A DNA stretch of 64,000 nt from CAXMST01 sp963700785 (GCA_963700785.1 CAVOYZ010000016.1:32003-96002), one strand, 5' to 3'. Counted from the first letter of the stretch, positions 18,521 to 27,489 are shown. Numbers and translations are program-made. Notes: generated by a model from the sequence alone, not told the origin.

Positions 18521-19531
18521 ATGCCGAACCTTCCGAAGCCGAGACTACGCCGCTCGGACCGCTCTCGCGGGCTTTCACCGGCACCTGCTGAGCAGCAGCC
18601 CGCGAAGCCCAACGTCGAGATCATCGACGGTGCGGGTCTGCGCTGGGTCAACATCGAGCGGCCGACACCGCGCGAGTGGGCGTGGCTGCAGGAGAACTTC
18701 GATTTCCACGCGCTCGACCTCGAGGACGTGCTCAGTCGCAACCAGCGACCGAAGATCGACGAGTACCCCGACTACCTGTTCATCGTCCTCCATCTCCCGG
18801 CCTACGACCCGAGCGTCGGTCGGCTCAACGTCGGCGAGCTCGACATCTTCGTCGGGCCGGACTTCGTCGTCACGATCCCGAACCGGCCCCTGCAGCCGGT
18901 CGAGTACCTGTTCGAGCGCTGCCGTCAGGAGGAGGAGCTGCGCGAGAAGCTGTTCGCCCGGGGCTCCGGCTACCTGCTCTACCGGATCGTCGACGACAGC
19001 TTCGACTACTGCTTCCCGATGCTGCGAAAGATCGGCAACAAGCTCGACGCGATCGAGGACGACATCTTCGTCGAGGGGCGCTCCCACGAGGTCGTCCGCG
19101 ACCTCTCGGAGGTCAAGCAGGAGATCATCAACTTCCGCAAGGTGATCCGGCCGCAGCGGCCGGTCCTGCGCGATCTCGAGAACGTCAAGCAGCGGTTCCT
19201 GGCGCCGAACATGGACCTCGAGATCTACTTCGACGACATCGTCGATGCCCACGAGCGGATCTGGGACATGCTCGAGAACTACAAGGAGATGGTCGAGGCG
19301 CTGGAGGACACGAACGAGTCGGTGCTCAACCACCGCGTGAACGAGATCCTCCGCGTGCTCACGGCGATCAGCGTGATCGTCCTCCCGCTGACCCTGATCG
19401 CCAGCATCTGGGGCATGAACGTCGGTGTTCCCGGCCAGGGCGACTCCGAGGACTTCTACGTCGTGATCGGGGTCATGGTCCTGATCCTCGTCGCGATGCT
19501 GTCCTACTTCCGCAGGCGCGACTGGCTCTAG
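18521..19531 (+). CDS. corA: CorA-type magnesium/cobalt transporter
   Basis: A 336-residue pentameric channel protein of the CorA/MIT family. A large soluble N-terminal domain (with RPKIDEYPDYLFIVLHLPAY, then long helices around residues 170-270) is followed by two membrane helices. The first ends in the signature GMN (SIWGMNVGV, about residue 298) and the second leads to a basic C-terminus RRRDWL. Length and motif are normal, so Mg2+ uptake is the expected role. It is divergent from the SAM-riboswitch operon and followed after eight bases by a MOSC gene. Confidence 0.93.
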   Translation: MPNLPKPRLRRSDRSRGLSPAPAEQQPAKPNVEIIDGAGLRWVNIERPTPREWAWLQENFDFHALDLEDVLSRNQRPKIDEYPDYLFIVLHLPAYDPSVGRLNVGELDIFVGPDFVVTIPNRPLQPVEYLFERCRQEEELREKLFARGSGYLLYRIVDDSFDYCFPMLRKIGNKLDAIEDDIFVEGRSHEVVRDLSEVKQEIINFRKVIRPQRPVLRDLENVKQRFLAPNMDLEIYFDDIVDAHERIWDMLENYKEMVEALEDTNESVLNHRVNEILRVLTAISVIVLPLTLIASIWGMNVGVPGQGDSEDFYVVIGVMVLILVAMLSYFRRRDWL

Positions 19532-19539
19532 GCCTGGGA

Positions 19540-20175
19540 GTGTCCTCCGCCGGCAGCCTGCTCAGCGTCAACGTCGCGAGGATGCGACTGATCGTCCTCA
19601 ACGGCGAGCCGGTCAAGACCGGGATCTACAAGTACCCGGCGGACGGGCGCCACCGACTGCAGGAGGACCGGGTCGGGGCCGACCGCCAGGCCGATCGCGA
19701 CGTTCATGGTGGCTTCGACAAGGCCGTCTACGCCTACGCGATCGAGGACTACGAGTGGTGGGCGGCCGAGCTCGGGCGCGAGACGGAGCCCGGCCTGTTC
19801 GGCGAGAACCTGACGACCGCCGGGATCGACGTCAGCGGCGCGCTGGTCGGCGAGCGCTGGCGGGTCGGGACGGCACTGCTCGAGGTCTCCGAGCCACGCC
19901 AGCCCTGCAGCAAGTTCGGCCACAAGATGGGCGATCCGCTGATCATCAAGCGCTTCGCTCGCGCCCACCGCCCGGGCGCCTATCTGCGGATCATCGAGCC
20001 GGGTGAGATCGGGGCCGGTGATTCGATCGAGGTCGTCTCCCGGCCGAGGCATGCGGTGACGATGGCCCTGATCAGCCGCGTGGTGCTCGGCGAGCGCTCG
20101 CTGGCGCCGAAGATGCTCGAGGCCGAGGCGCTCTCCGCCACGTGGCGCGAGTGGGCCGAGGGCCGAGCCCCGTGA
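19540..20175 (+). CDS. MOSC-domain protein (YiiM-like)
   Basis: A 211-residue soluble protein whose N-terminus SLLSVNVARMRLIVLNGEPV and core VHGGFDKAVYAYAIEDYEWW, LFGENLTT and EPRQPCSKFG match MOSC proteins of the YiiM group. The cysteine in RQPCSKF is the conserved MOSC cysteine. YiiM-type proteins reduce N-hydroxylated compounds using molybdenum cofactor, but this member is unproven. The GTG start eight bases after corA is chosen because it precedes the conserved first strand; a good ribosome site is lacking. Confidence 0.85.
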   Translation: MSSAGSLLSVNVARMRLIVLNGEPVKTGIYKYPADGRHRLQEDRVGADRQADRDVHGGFDKAVYAYAIEDYEWWAAELGRETEPGLFGENLTTAGIDVSGALVGERWRVGTALLEVSEPRQPCSKFGHKMGDPLIIKRFARAHRPGAYLRIIEPGEIGAGDSIEVVSRPRHAVTMALISRVVLGERSLAPKMLEAEALSATWREWAEGRAP

Positions 20176-20195
20176 TCCGCGCCTGATCCGGCCCT

Positions 20196-20241
20196 CGCGT
20201 GAACGGTTGGGAGGGCTGACGCCCCCCTGCCGGTTCACGCG
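20196..20241. terminator. Long hairpin between convergent MOSC and MMPL genes
   Basis: CGCGTGAAC and GTTCACGCG form nine perfect pairs, continued by an imperfect GC-rich upper stem (GGGAGGGC with GCCCCCCT) and a four-base loop. It lies between two convergent stop codons and is probably a bidirectional terminator. No U-run is present on either strand. Confidence 0.6.
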
Positions 20242-20270
20242 ACGGGGGTCGAGCGGCGCGCGGGGCGCAA

Positions 20271-22397
20271 TCAGCCGCCGGCGGGGTCGGTCCCGGTCTC
20301 GGCCGCCGCATCCGGCGCGGCGCGATGGCTGCCCTTCGCGATCGAGGAGGGCCACCAGATTCCGGGGCCGATGTCGAGAGTCAGCGCCGGGACCAGAACC
20401 GAGCGGACCAGGAACGTGTCGAGCAGGACGCCGAAGGCGACGGTGAACCCGATCTGGGTCAGGAACACGAGCGGCAGCACCGCGAGCACCGAGAAGGTTC
20501 CGGCGAGGACGATCCCGGCCGAGGTGATCACCCCGCCGGTGACCGCGAGGCCGCGGAGCATCCCCTCCCTGGTCCCGTGCTTGATCGTCTCCTCCCGCAC
20601 CCGGGCCATCAGGAAGATGTTGTAGTCGATCCCGAGCGCGACCAGAAAGACGAAGGCGAACAGCGGCAGCCCCGGATCGACGCCCGGGAAACCGAAGATC
20701 ACGTCGCTGACCACGAAGCCGACCCCGAGGGCCGCGAAGAAGCTGACCACGACGGTCCCGATCAGCAGCAGGGGCGCCGCCAGCGCTCGCAGCAGCAGCA
20801 CCAGGATCAGCGAGACGACGATCAGGACGAGCGGGACGATCAACTTCAGGTCGCGCTCGCTGGCGACGCGGATGTCGCGCTCGACCGCGCTCGAGCCGCC
20901 GACCAGCACCCCCTCTCCCCCGGCCTCGCGGGCCGCCGTGCGGATCTCGGGGATCAGGTCGAAGGCCTCGGTCGAGTACGGATCGGGCACCAGCACCGCG
21001 TTCAGCAGAACCGTCCCCGAGTCACGGGCGGCGGGCTGCACCGAGGCGACCCCTTCGACGCCACCGACCGCGCCGATCACCGCCTCGACCCGGGCGGGGT
21101 CGTCGACGATGATCTCGGTCGGCGCGTTGGCGCCGCCCGGGAAGGACTGGGCGATCAGCTCCTGGCCCTGGACGGCCTCGACCTCGTCGCGGAACCCGTT
21201 CGAGGAGGTCAGCCCGTCGCTGTAGTTCAGGGTGCCCGCCGCCATCACCGCGAGCAGGAGCAGGGCGCCGATCCAGACCCGTCGCGGCCGCACCGCGATC
21301 CGGTCGCCGAGCCGGCGCCAGGGACCGTGGGTGGCGTCGGTTCCCTCGTCGCCGACGTGTGGGACGCGCGGCCAGAACACGAACCTCGGGGTGATCACCA
21401 GCAGCGCCGGCAGGAAGGTCAGCATCGAGAGCATCGCGGTGGCGATCCCGATCGCGCCGATCGGGCCGAGGCTGGCGGTCGAGTTCAGGTCGGCGAGCGC
21501 CAGGCAGAGCAGCGCGGCGATCACGGTGCCGCCGCTCGCGAGGATCGCCGGGCCGGCGGTTCGCAGGGCGACCCGCATCGACGCCTCGCGGTTCTCCTGC
21601 CGGCGCAGCTCCTCGCGATACCTGGCGATCAGCAGCAGGGCGTAGTCGGTCCCGGCGCCGAGCACCAGCACCGAGAGAATCGACGACGACTGCCCGTTCA
21701 CGGTGACGCCGGCCTCGGTCAGGCCGAATCCGATCGCCCGCGTCGCGATCTCGGCGAAGCCGACCGCGAGCAGCGGGATCCAGAGCAGGATCGGGGAGCG
21801 GTAGATCAGGATCAGGAGGACGAACACGAGCCCGAAGGCGGCCGCGAACAGGGTCCCGTTGATCGAGTCGAAGACCTCGATCGCGTCGGCCGAATAGCCG
21901 GCGGGACCGGTGACCGCGACCTGAAGCGCCCCGGGCTCGTCGTAGTTGTCGGTGCTGACCCGGTCCCTGACCGCGGTCACGGGGTCCTGGATGTCGGCCG
22001 CCTCACCGGTCGCGGTGATGCTCGAGAAGACCAGCACCGCGGACCCGTCCTCGGACCCCCTGCCCTCGACGAACGGCTCCGAGACGCCCTGCACGTCGGA
22101 GTTCAGCGCCCGGACGTCGGAGCGGATCTGCACCCGGTCGGCCTTCGTCAGCCCACCTTCGCGCCGGTAGACGATCACGATCGCCGCCTGCTCGCCGTCG
22201 GTCAGCTGCTCGGATCTCTCCAGCGCCAGGGTCGACTCGGCGTCGCCGGGCAGGTAGGAGGACGACTCGTTGTTCTCCGCGTCGGTGAACTTGCCGGGGA
22301 GGTTTGCGCCGATGATCGCGAAGATCGCGACGATCCAGGCCGCGACGATCAGGTAGCGGGCCCGCTTTCCGGCGGGGAAGACGATCAGCCGGCTCAT
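20271..22397 (-). CDS. MMPL/RND-family membrane transporter
   Basis: A 708-residue membrane protein with the duplicated MMPL layout. One helix near residue 20 is followed by an extracytoplasmic loop (about 45-190) and five helices with LVLGAGTDYALLLIARYREE. After an amphipathic middle, a second helix, loop and five helices contain LVALGIDYNIFLMARVREE. The two GxDY motifs are the proton-relay positions of the family. Substrates are usually lipids or hydrophobic drugs. ATG start, with TACCTT seven bases before it suggesting a leaderless mRNA. The divergent MarR gene is its likely regulator. Confidence 0.92.
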   Translation of the reverse strand: MSRLIVFPAGKRARYLIVAAWIVAIFAIIGANLPGKFTDAENNESSSYLPGDAESTLALERSEQLTDGEQAAIVIVYRREGGLTKADRVQIRSDVRALNSDVQGVSEPFVEGRGSEDGSAVLVFSSITATGEAADIQDPVTAVRDRVSTDNYDEPGALQVAVTGPAGYSADAIEVFDSINGTLFAAAFGLVFVLLILIYRSPILLWIPLLAVGFAEIATRAIGFGLTEAGVTVNGQSSSILSVLVLGAGTDYALLLIARYREELRRQENREASMRVALRTAGPAILASGGTVIAALLCLALADLNSTASLGPIGAIGIATAMLSMLTFLPALLVITPRFVFWPRVPHVGDEGTDATHGPWRRLGDRIAVRPRRVWIGALLLLAVMAAGTLNYSDGLTSSNGFRDEVEAVQGQELIAQSFPGGANAPTEIIVDDPARVEAVIGAVGGVEGVASVQPAARDSGTVLLNAVLVPDPYSTEAFDLIPEIRTAAREAGGEGVLVGGSSAVERDIRVASERDLKLIVPLVLIVVSLILVLLLRALAAPLLLIGTVVVSFFAALGVGFVVSDVIFGFPGVDPGLPLFAFVFLVALGIDYNIFLMARVREETIKHGTREGMLRGLAVTGGVITSAGIVLAGTFSVLAVLPLVFLTQIGFTVAFGVLLDTFLVRSVLVPALTLDIGPGIWWPSSIAKGSHRAAPDAAAETGTDPAGG

Positions 22398-22417
22398 CCG
22401 TCGCAAGGTAGCATATA

Positions 22418-22436
22418 TCTCTCGACAGATGAGAGA
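22418..22436. promoter_or_regulatory. Candidate MarR operator (inverted repeat)
   Basis: TCTCTC and GAGAGA flank a seven-base spacer in the short gap between the divergent MMPL and MarR genes. The palindrome overlaps the -35/-10 spacer of the marR promoter and lies just upstream of the MMPL -10, so binding would block both. Confidence 0.6.
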
Positions 22437-22451
22437 CTTACCCACTAAGAT
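22422..22451 (+). promoter_or_regulatory. Candidate marR promoter
   Basis: TCGACA and TAAGAT are separated by 18 bases. The start of transcription would fall near 22458, three bases before the ATG, so the message is probably leaderless. Confidence 0.55.
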
Positions 22452-22460
22452 TGTGTGACG

Positions 22461-22964
22461 ATGGTCACGAAAGGCCCGGCGAGAGCCGAGATCAGCGCTG
22501 AGCAGCCCGCGAGCGACGAGGTGGTCCAGGCGCTGCGGGCCTTCGGCATGGAGCGGAATCGCTTCGAGGACGCCGTCGCCCGCAGCCACGGGATCACCCA
22601 CACGGACCTGCAGGCGCTCGACAACCTCAGCCTCCACGGCGGGCTCACCCCCGGCCAGCTCGGCGCGCGGATGCTGCTCACCTCGGGCGCGATCACGGCG
22701 CTCGCCGATCGCCTCGAGCGGCTCGGCTGGGTGACCCGCGAGCGCCACCCCAGCGACCGGCGCTCGACCGTGCTGACCCTGACCGAGGGCGCCGCCAGCG
22801 CCGCCGAGGAGATCTTCGGTCCCTACGCGGCGGAGATGACCGAGGCCGCAGCGACGCTGTCGGAGGCCGAGCGCAACGCCTGCAGGAAGTTCCTCGTGCG
22901 GGCGACGCAGATCTCAGAGCGCCACGCCGTTCGCCAGGTCTCGGGCGGCGACGATCAGCCCTGA
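22461..22964 (+). CDS. MarR-family transcriptional regulator
   Basis: A 167-residue winged-helix repressor. The helix-turn-helix and wing are in GGLTPGQLGARMLLTSGAITALADRLERLGWVTRERHPSDRRS, given here only as a position (about residues 57-99), where the DRR of the wing is the family signature. Long N- and C-terminal helices form the dimer. The ATG is preferred over a GTG two codons upstream because of the predicted transcription start. It is divergent from the MMPL transporter across an inverted repeat, so it probably represses both genes until it binds a hydrophobic ligand. Confidence 0.9.
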   Translation: MVTKGPARAEISAEQPASDEVVQALRAFGMERNRFEDAVARSHGITHTDLQALDNLSLHGGLTPGQLGARMLLTSGAITALADRLERLGWVTRERHPSDRRSTVLTLTEGAASAAEEIFGPYAAEMTEAAATLSEAERNACRKFLVRATQISERHAVRQVSGGDDQP

Positions 22965-22991
22965 GCCCACCGCCACTAGGATGAGCCACGG

Positions 22992-23483
22992 ATGGCCAAA
23001 CACCGGATCTGGGCGCCCTGGCGGCTCCGCTACGTGAAGGACGCACGAGACAGCACTGAATGCATCTTCTGCACGAAGCCCGCGCAGGGGGACGATCCCG
23101 CGACGCTGATCGTCCACCGCGGCAGCCACTGCTACGTGATCCTCAACCTCTTCCCCTACACGAACGGGCACCTGATGGTCGCCCCGTTCGAGCACCTCGG
23201 GCGGGTCCAGGAGATCGAGCCCGAGGTGATGGCCGAGATGACCGGGCTCGCTCAGCGGGCGATGACCGTCCTCGAGCGTGTCTACGAGCCGGAGGGCTTC
23301 AACATCGGGATCAACCAGGGCCGGGTCGCCGGAGCCGGGGTCGAGGGCCACATCCACCTCCACGTCGTCCCCCGCTGGGCGGGCGACAACAACTACATGC
23401 CGGTGGTCGCGGACACGAGGGTGATGCCGCAGTCGCTGGAGGAGAGCTACGACGCCCTGCTGGGAGGCTTCACCGATGAGTGA
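22992..23483 (+). CDS. HIT-family hydrolase/phosphorylase (first copy)
   Basis: A 163-residue histidine-triad protein with a CIFC pair (24-27) and the triad HIHLHVVPRW (about 120-129). The AP(W)R...Y start and NIGINQGRVAGAG segment place it in the AP4A-phosphorylase-like branch known from mycobacteria (Rv2613c type). The likely substrates are diadenosine polyphosphates; this is inference from the family. Its last bases overlap the phosphohexomutase start (ATGAGTGA), so the two are probably cotranslated. Confidence 0.88.
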   Translation: MAKHRIWAPWRLRYVKDARDSTECIFCTKPAQGDDPATLIVHRGSHCYVILNLFPYTNGHLMVAPFEHLGRVQEIEPEVMAEMTGLAQRAMTVLERVYEPEGFNIGINQGRVAGAGVEGHIHLHVVPRWAGDNNYMPVVADTRVMPQSLEESYDALLGGFTDE

Positions 23484-24870
23484 TCAGCGCAATGGAGGAC
23501 CGGGTGCGGTCCCCGACGAGATCTTCAAGGCCTACGACGTGCGCGGCATCTACGGCACGCAGATGGACGCGACCACCAACCACCTGATCGGCCGCGCCTT
23601 CGCGCGGGTCCTCGCCGACCTCCGCGGCAAGCGGCCGGCGGAGCTGACCGTCGGGGTCGGGCGCGACATGCGCCTGCAGGCACCGGAGATGGCGGCGGCC
23701 GTCCGCGACGGCCTGGTCGCCGAGGGGGCTTCGGTGGTCGACGTCGGGATGGTCGGCACCGAGATGCTCTACTTCGCCGTCGGCGCCCGGGAGATGGACG
23801 GCGGCGCGATGATCACCGCCTCGCACAACCCGAAGGCCTACACCGGCGTCAAGCTGGTCCGCGAGGGCGCGCTGGCGCTGTCCGGCGACACGGGGATCAC
23901 CGCGGTCCGTGACCTGATCCTCGCCGGCCTCGGCGAGGCTCCGGGGGGCGGCAGCGTCGCCGAGCTCGACATCTATCCGGAGTTCTCCGAGCGGGCGATG
24001 GGCTTCGTCGATTCGGCCTCGATCGAGCCGATCAAGGTCGTGGTAGACGGCGGCAACGGGATGGCCGGGGCGATGGTCGGCCCGCTGCTCGCGAAGCTGC
24101 CGGTCGAGCTGATCCCGACCTTCTGGGAGCCCGACGGCAACTTCCCCGACCACGAGCCGAACCCGCTGCTGCCCGAGAACCGCGAGCTGATCATCGATCG
24201 CGTGATCGCGGAGCGCGCCGACCTCGGCATCGCCTGGGACGGCGATGCCGATCGCTGCTTCTTCATCGACGACCGCGGTCAGTTCGTCGACGGCGACTTC
24301 CTCACCGCGCTGCTCGCGAAGCTGGTCCTCGGCAAGGAGCCCGGCGCCGTGATCCTCTACGACGTTCGCGCCTCGAGGGCCGTCCCCGACACGGTCGCCG
24401 CCCACGGGGGCAGCGCTCGCGTCTACCGGGTCGGGCACGCATTCATGAAGCGCGCGATGCGGGAGTTCTCCGCTGCCTTCGCGGGCGAGGTCTCCGGCCA
24501 CTACTACTTCCGCGAGTTCTACAACGCCGACAGCGGCACGATCCCGGCCCTGCTGGTGCTCGAGCTGCTGAGCCGGGAGGGGCGGTCGCTCTCGGCGCTG
24601 GTCGGGGATCTGCGCGCCGAGTACTTCATCAGCGGCGAGATCAACTCCGAGGTCGCCGACCCCGAGGCGAAGATGGCCGAGATCGCCGCGGCCCATCCCG
24701 ACGCGGAGATCACCTGGCTCGACGGCGTGTCGGTCGACTACGAGGACTGGCACTTCAACGTCAGACCGTCGAATACCGAGCCGCTGCTCCGGCTCAATCT
24801 CGAGTCGCTGGTCTCGGAGGCCGACATGGCGGCGAAGCGCGATCGCGTGCTGGAGCTGATCCGCGCCTAG
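23476..24870 (+). CDS. manB: Phosphomannomutase/phosphoglucomutase
   Basis: Alpha-D-phosphohexomutase of 464 residues. The phosphoserine loop TASHNPKAYTGVK has its Ser at about 116, the metal loop AWDGDADRCFF is at about 252-262, a sugar-binding GEVSGHYYFR follows, and the C-terminal phosphate loop is NVRPSNTEPLLRLN. It interconverts hexose 1- and 6-phosphates for GDP-mannose or glycogen/cell-wall synthesis. Glucose- or mannose-preference cannot be read from the sequence, so the symbol is tentative. ATG start, eight bases inside the HIT gene. Confidence 0.92.
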   Translation: MSDQRNGGPGAVPDEIFKAYDVRGIYGTQMDATTNHLIGRAFARVLADLRGKRPAELTVGVGRDMRLQAPEMAAAVRDGLVAEGASVVDVGMVGTEMLYFAVGAREMDGGAMITASHNPKAYTGVKLVREGALALSGDTGITAVRDLILAGLGEAPGGGSVAELDIYPEFSERAMGFVDSASIEPIKVVVDGGNGMAGAMVGPLLAKLPVELIPTFWEPDGNFPDHEPNPLLPENRELIIDRVIAERADLGIAWDGDADRCFFIDDRGQFVDGDFLTALLAKLVLGKEPGAVILYDVRASRAVPDTVAAHGGSARVYRVGHAFMKRAMREFSAAFAGEVSGHYYFREFYNADSGTIPALLVLELLSREGRSLSALVGDLRAEYFISGEINSEVADPEAKMAEIAAAHPDAEITWLDGVSVDYEDWHFNVRPSNTEPLLRLNLESLVSEADMAAKRDRVLELIRA

Positions 24871-24883
24871 CGGCCGGCCCGAG

Positions 24884-25990
24884 ATGGACGGGGGAGATCA
24901 GAGCGAGGCCGCCGAATCGACCGGGCACGGCCTCGCCGCCCCGGGGCACGAGGCGAAGACCATCGATCCGGCCGAGGTCTGGCGGCGGGTGAGCGACGCG
25001 GGCATCCGCCTGCTGAGGATCCCGACCCCGTTCGCGGTCGGCAGGGTCAACACCTATCTGATCGAGGACGATCCGCTGACCCTGATCGACTCGGGACCGA
25101 ACTCCGGCAAGGCGCTCGATGAGCTCAGGCGGCAGCTCGACGCCGTCGGCCACAGGATCGAGGAGCTCGAGCTGATCGTCGTCAGCCATCAGCACATCGA
25201 CCACATGGGCCTGGTCGACATCGTCGCCAGGCGCTCCGGCGCCGAGGTTGCCGCGATCGACATCCTCGCCCCGTTCCTCGCCCACTACGCCGAGGAGGCC
25301 GAGCGCGACGACCGCTTCGCCGCGGAGTTGATGCGCGAGCACGGGATCCCCGAGGAGATGGTCACCGCGCTGCGCTCCGTCTCCAACACCTTTCGCGGCT
25401 GGGGCAGCCGGGCCGAGGTGACGCGCGAGCTTCGCGACGGCGAGCGGATCGAGCTCCGCGACCGCCGGCTCGAGGTCCAGCTGCGGCCGGGCCACAGCCC
25501 CTCCGACACCCTGTTCTGGGACGCCGAGCGGCGGATCCTGATCGGCGCCGATCATCTGCTCGGCCACATCTCCTCGAACCCGCTGCTGTCACGCCCCCTC
25601 GACGGCTCGGCCGAGCGCCCGAAGGCGCTGCTCAACTACATGGCGAGCCTGCGGCGGACGCGGGAGCTGCCGGCGGAGATCGTCCTGCCGGGCCACGGTG
25701 AGCCGGTCACCAACCACGTCGCGCTGATCGATGAGCGGCTGGCGATGCACGAGCGGCGAGCCGAGCGGCTGCTCGAGCTGATCTCGCGCGAGCCGATGAC
25801 CGCCTACCAGCTCGCGCACCAGCTCTGGGGCAACGTCGCGGTCACCCAGGCCTTCCTGACGCTGAGCGAGGTGATCGGCCACATGGACCTGCTCGTCGAG
25901 CGGGGCCTCGCCACCGAGCGCCGCTCGGACGGCACGATCAGGTTCTACGCGACGGACGAAGCGGGTAACCCCGCTCGATCCGGGGGTTAG
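24884..25990 (+). CDS. Metallo-beta-lactamase-fold hydrolase
   Basis: A 368-residue protein. The zinc motif HxHxDH is in VVSHQHIDHMGL (about 102-107), with later ligands in LRPGHSPSDTLFWD and IGADHLLGH. The C-terminal 110 residues include a winged-helix-like part (MTAYQLAHQLWGNVAV), the arrangement of LACTB2-like/glyoxalase-II-related hydrolases. The reaction is not known; thioester or RNA-end hydrolysis are both possible. It starts 13 bases after the phosphohexomutase stop and ends nine bases before the kinase gene, though that gene has its own promoter-like box. Confidence 0.85.
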   Translation: MDGGDQSEAAESTGHGLAAPGHEAKTIDPAEVWRRVSDAGIRLLRIPTPFAVGRVNTYLIEDDPLTLIDSGPNSGKALDELRRQLDAVGHRIEELELIVVSHQHIDHMGLVDIVARRSGAEVAAIDILAPFLAHYAEEAERDDRFAAELMREHGIPEEMVTALRSVSNTFRGWGSRAEVTRELRDGERIELRDRRLEVQLRPGHSPSDTLFWDAERRILIGADHLLGHISSNPLLSRPLDGSAERPKALLNYMASLRRTRELPAEIVLPGHGEPVTNHVALIDERLAMHERRAERLLELISREPMTAYQLAHQLWGNVAVTQAFLTLSEVIGHMDLLVERGLATERRSDGTIRFYATDEAGNPARSGG

Positions 25991-25999
25991 GATCGATCG

Positions 26000-27016
26000 A
26001 TGACCGCGCCAGCGCCAGCCGAGACGATCAGCCGCCCACGCGCGTCGACCGACGGCGAGCCGGCGACCGAGCGACCCGCCAAGAAGCGGATGCTGATCAT
26101 CGTCAACCCTTACGCGACCACCGTCTCCGATCGACTCAAGAACCTCGTCGTCTACGCGCTCCAGGCCCGCTACGAGGTCGAGGCCGTCGCCACCGAGGCC
26201 CAGAACCACGCAACCGAGATCGGTCGCGAGGCGGTCGACGGCGGCTACGACATCGTCGTCGCCTTCGGCGGCGACGGGACCCTGAACGAGGTCGCGAACG
26301 GGCTCGCCGGAACCGACATCCCGGTCTCCGTGCTACCCGGAGGCTCGACCAACGTCGTCTGTCGCTCACTCGGCATCCCGAACGACGTCGTCGACGCGAC
26401 CGAGCACCTGCTGGCGGTCGCCGACCGCTTCGAGCCGCGAAGCATCGACCTCGGGATCGCGAACGGCCGCCACTTCGTCTTCAGCTGCGGCGCCGGGCTC
26501 GATGCGACCGCGGCCGAGCGCGTCGATTCGCGTCCCCAGCTGAAGGGGCGGATCGGGCCCTACTTCTACACCTACGCAGCGATCCGCGGCTTCTACACGC
26601 GCTACCTCAGAGACCCGATCCAGATGAGGGTCGAGACCTCGGCCGGAAGCTGCGAGGGCGTCACCGCGATCTGTCAGAACTCCGATCCCTTCACCTACTT
26701 CCGCGACACGGAGGTGCGGATCTGCGAGGACATCGAGTTCGACTCGGGCAGCCTGTCGCTGGCCGTCCTGCGGCGGGCCAAGCAGCGCGATGCGCCCGGG
26801 ATCGCCGCCCGGGCGCTGAACCCGGCCTGGAGCGTCATCCGGCACCGTCAGGTCGAGCATTTCGCCGGGATCGGCGAGGCGCGGATCGAGTCGCTGTCCC
26901 GGGACGAGGAGGGCGCCTGGCGACGGTTTCCGGTCCAGGTGGACGGCGACTTCATCGGCGAGCACGGCGAGCTCGAGCTGAAGGTCGATCCCGGCGCGCT
27001 CGCGATCGTGGCCTGA
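26000..27016 (+). CDS. Diacylglycerol/lipid kinase family protein
   Basis: A 338-residue DAGK-catalytic-domain protein: IIVNPYATTVSDRLKNLV at about 33-50, the ATP-binding GGDGTLNEVANGL (90-102) and a PGGSTNV loop. The C-terminal half shows the beta-sandwich of the YegS/DgkB family, with VQVDGDFIGEH near the end. It probably phosphorylates diacylglycerol or a related lipid at the membrane. ATG start six bases behind TAGGAT, so a promoter inside the preceding gene's end is likely and the message may be leaderless. Confidence 0.88.
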   Translation: MTAPAPAETISRPRASTDGEPATERPAKKRMLIIVNPYATTVSDRLKNLVVYALQARYEVEAVATEAQNHATEIGREAVDGGYDIVVAFGGDGTLNEVANGLAGTDIPVSVLPGGSTNVVCRSLGIPNDVVDATEHLLAVADRFEPRSIDLGIANGRHFVFSCGAGLDATAAERVDSRPQLKGRIGPYFYTYAAIRGFYTRYLRDPIQMRVETSAGSCEGVTAICQNSDPFTYFRDTEVRICEDIEFDSGSLSLAVLRRAKQRDAPGIAARALNPAWSVIRHRQVEHFAGIGEARIESLSRDEEGAWRRFPVQVDGDFIGEHGELELKVDPGALAIVA

Positions 27017-27035
27017 GGTCGGCTCCGCGGAGCGG

Positions 27036-27452
27036 ATGGCCGACGACTGCATCTTCTGCTCGATCGTCTCCGGCGCGGCCGAGGCGGAGATCGTCCACGC
27101 CGACGAGGACTCGATCGCCTTCCTCGACGCCCGGCCGCTGTTTCCCGGTCACACGCTGCTCGTCCCCCGGGCGCATCACGAGACGCTGGCGGACCTCCCC
27201 GAGGAGCGGGTCGGCGGTCTCTTTCGGCTCACCCGCCGGCTCTCGACCGCAGTTCGCGACGCGATGGGAGCCGAGGGCAGCTTCGTGGCGATCAACAATC
27301 GCGTCAGCCAGAGCGTCCCGCACCTGCACGTTCACATCGTCCCCCGCGTCAAGGGCGACGGCCTGCGCGGCTTCTTCTGGCCCCGGCAGAAGTGCTCCGC
27401 CGCAGAGCTCTCCGAGACCGCGGAGCTGATCCGCGCCCAGCTCCGCCGATGA
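27036..27452 (+). CDS. HIT-family nucleotide hydrolase (second copy)
   Basis: A 138-residue histidine-triad protein of the short HINT-like type: CIFC at 5-8, FPGHTLLVPRAHHETLADL at about 36-54, and the triad HLHVHIVPR (about 96-104). HINT enzymes hydrolyse adenosine phosphoramidates. Only the N-terminal CxxC and triad are shared with the other HIT protein of this window, so they are paralogous subfamilies rather than a recent duplication. It follows the lipid kinase by 19 bases and may be in its operon. Confidence 0.88.
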   Translation: MADDCIFCSIVSGAAEAEIVHADEDSIAFLDARPLFPGHTLLVPRAHHETLADLPEERVGGLFRLTRRLSTAVRDAMGAEGSFVAINNRVSQSVPHLHVHIVPRVKGDGLRGFFWPRQKCSAAELSETAELIRAQLRR

Positions 27453-27489
27453 CCGCTACCCCGGGGCAGCCGCGGGGTTGACGAGGGTG

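Noticed and set aside
20325..22448. Plus-strand open frame of about 700 codons antisense to the MMPL transporter
   Set aside because: Same artefact: repetitive Asp/Arg/Gln composition, while the minus-strand protein has clear transporter motifs.
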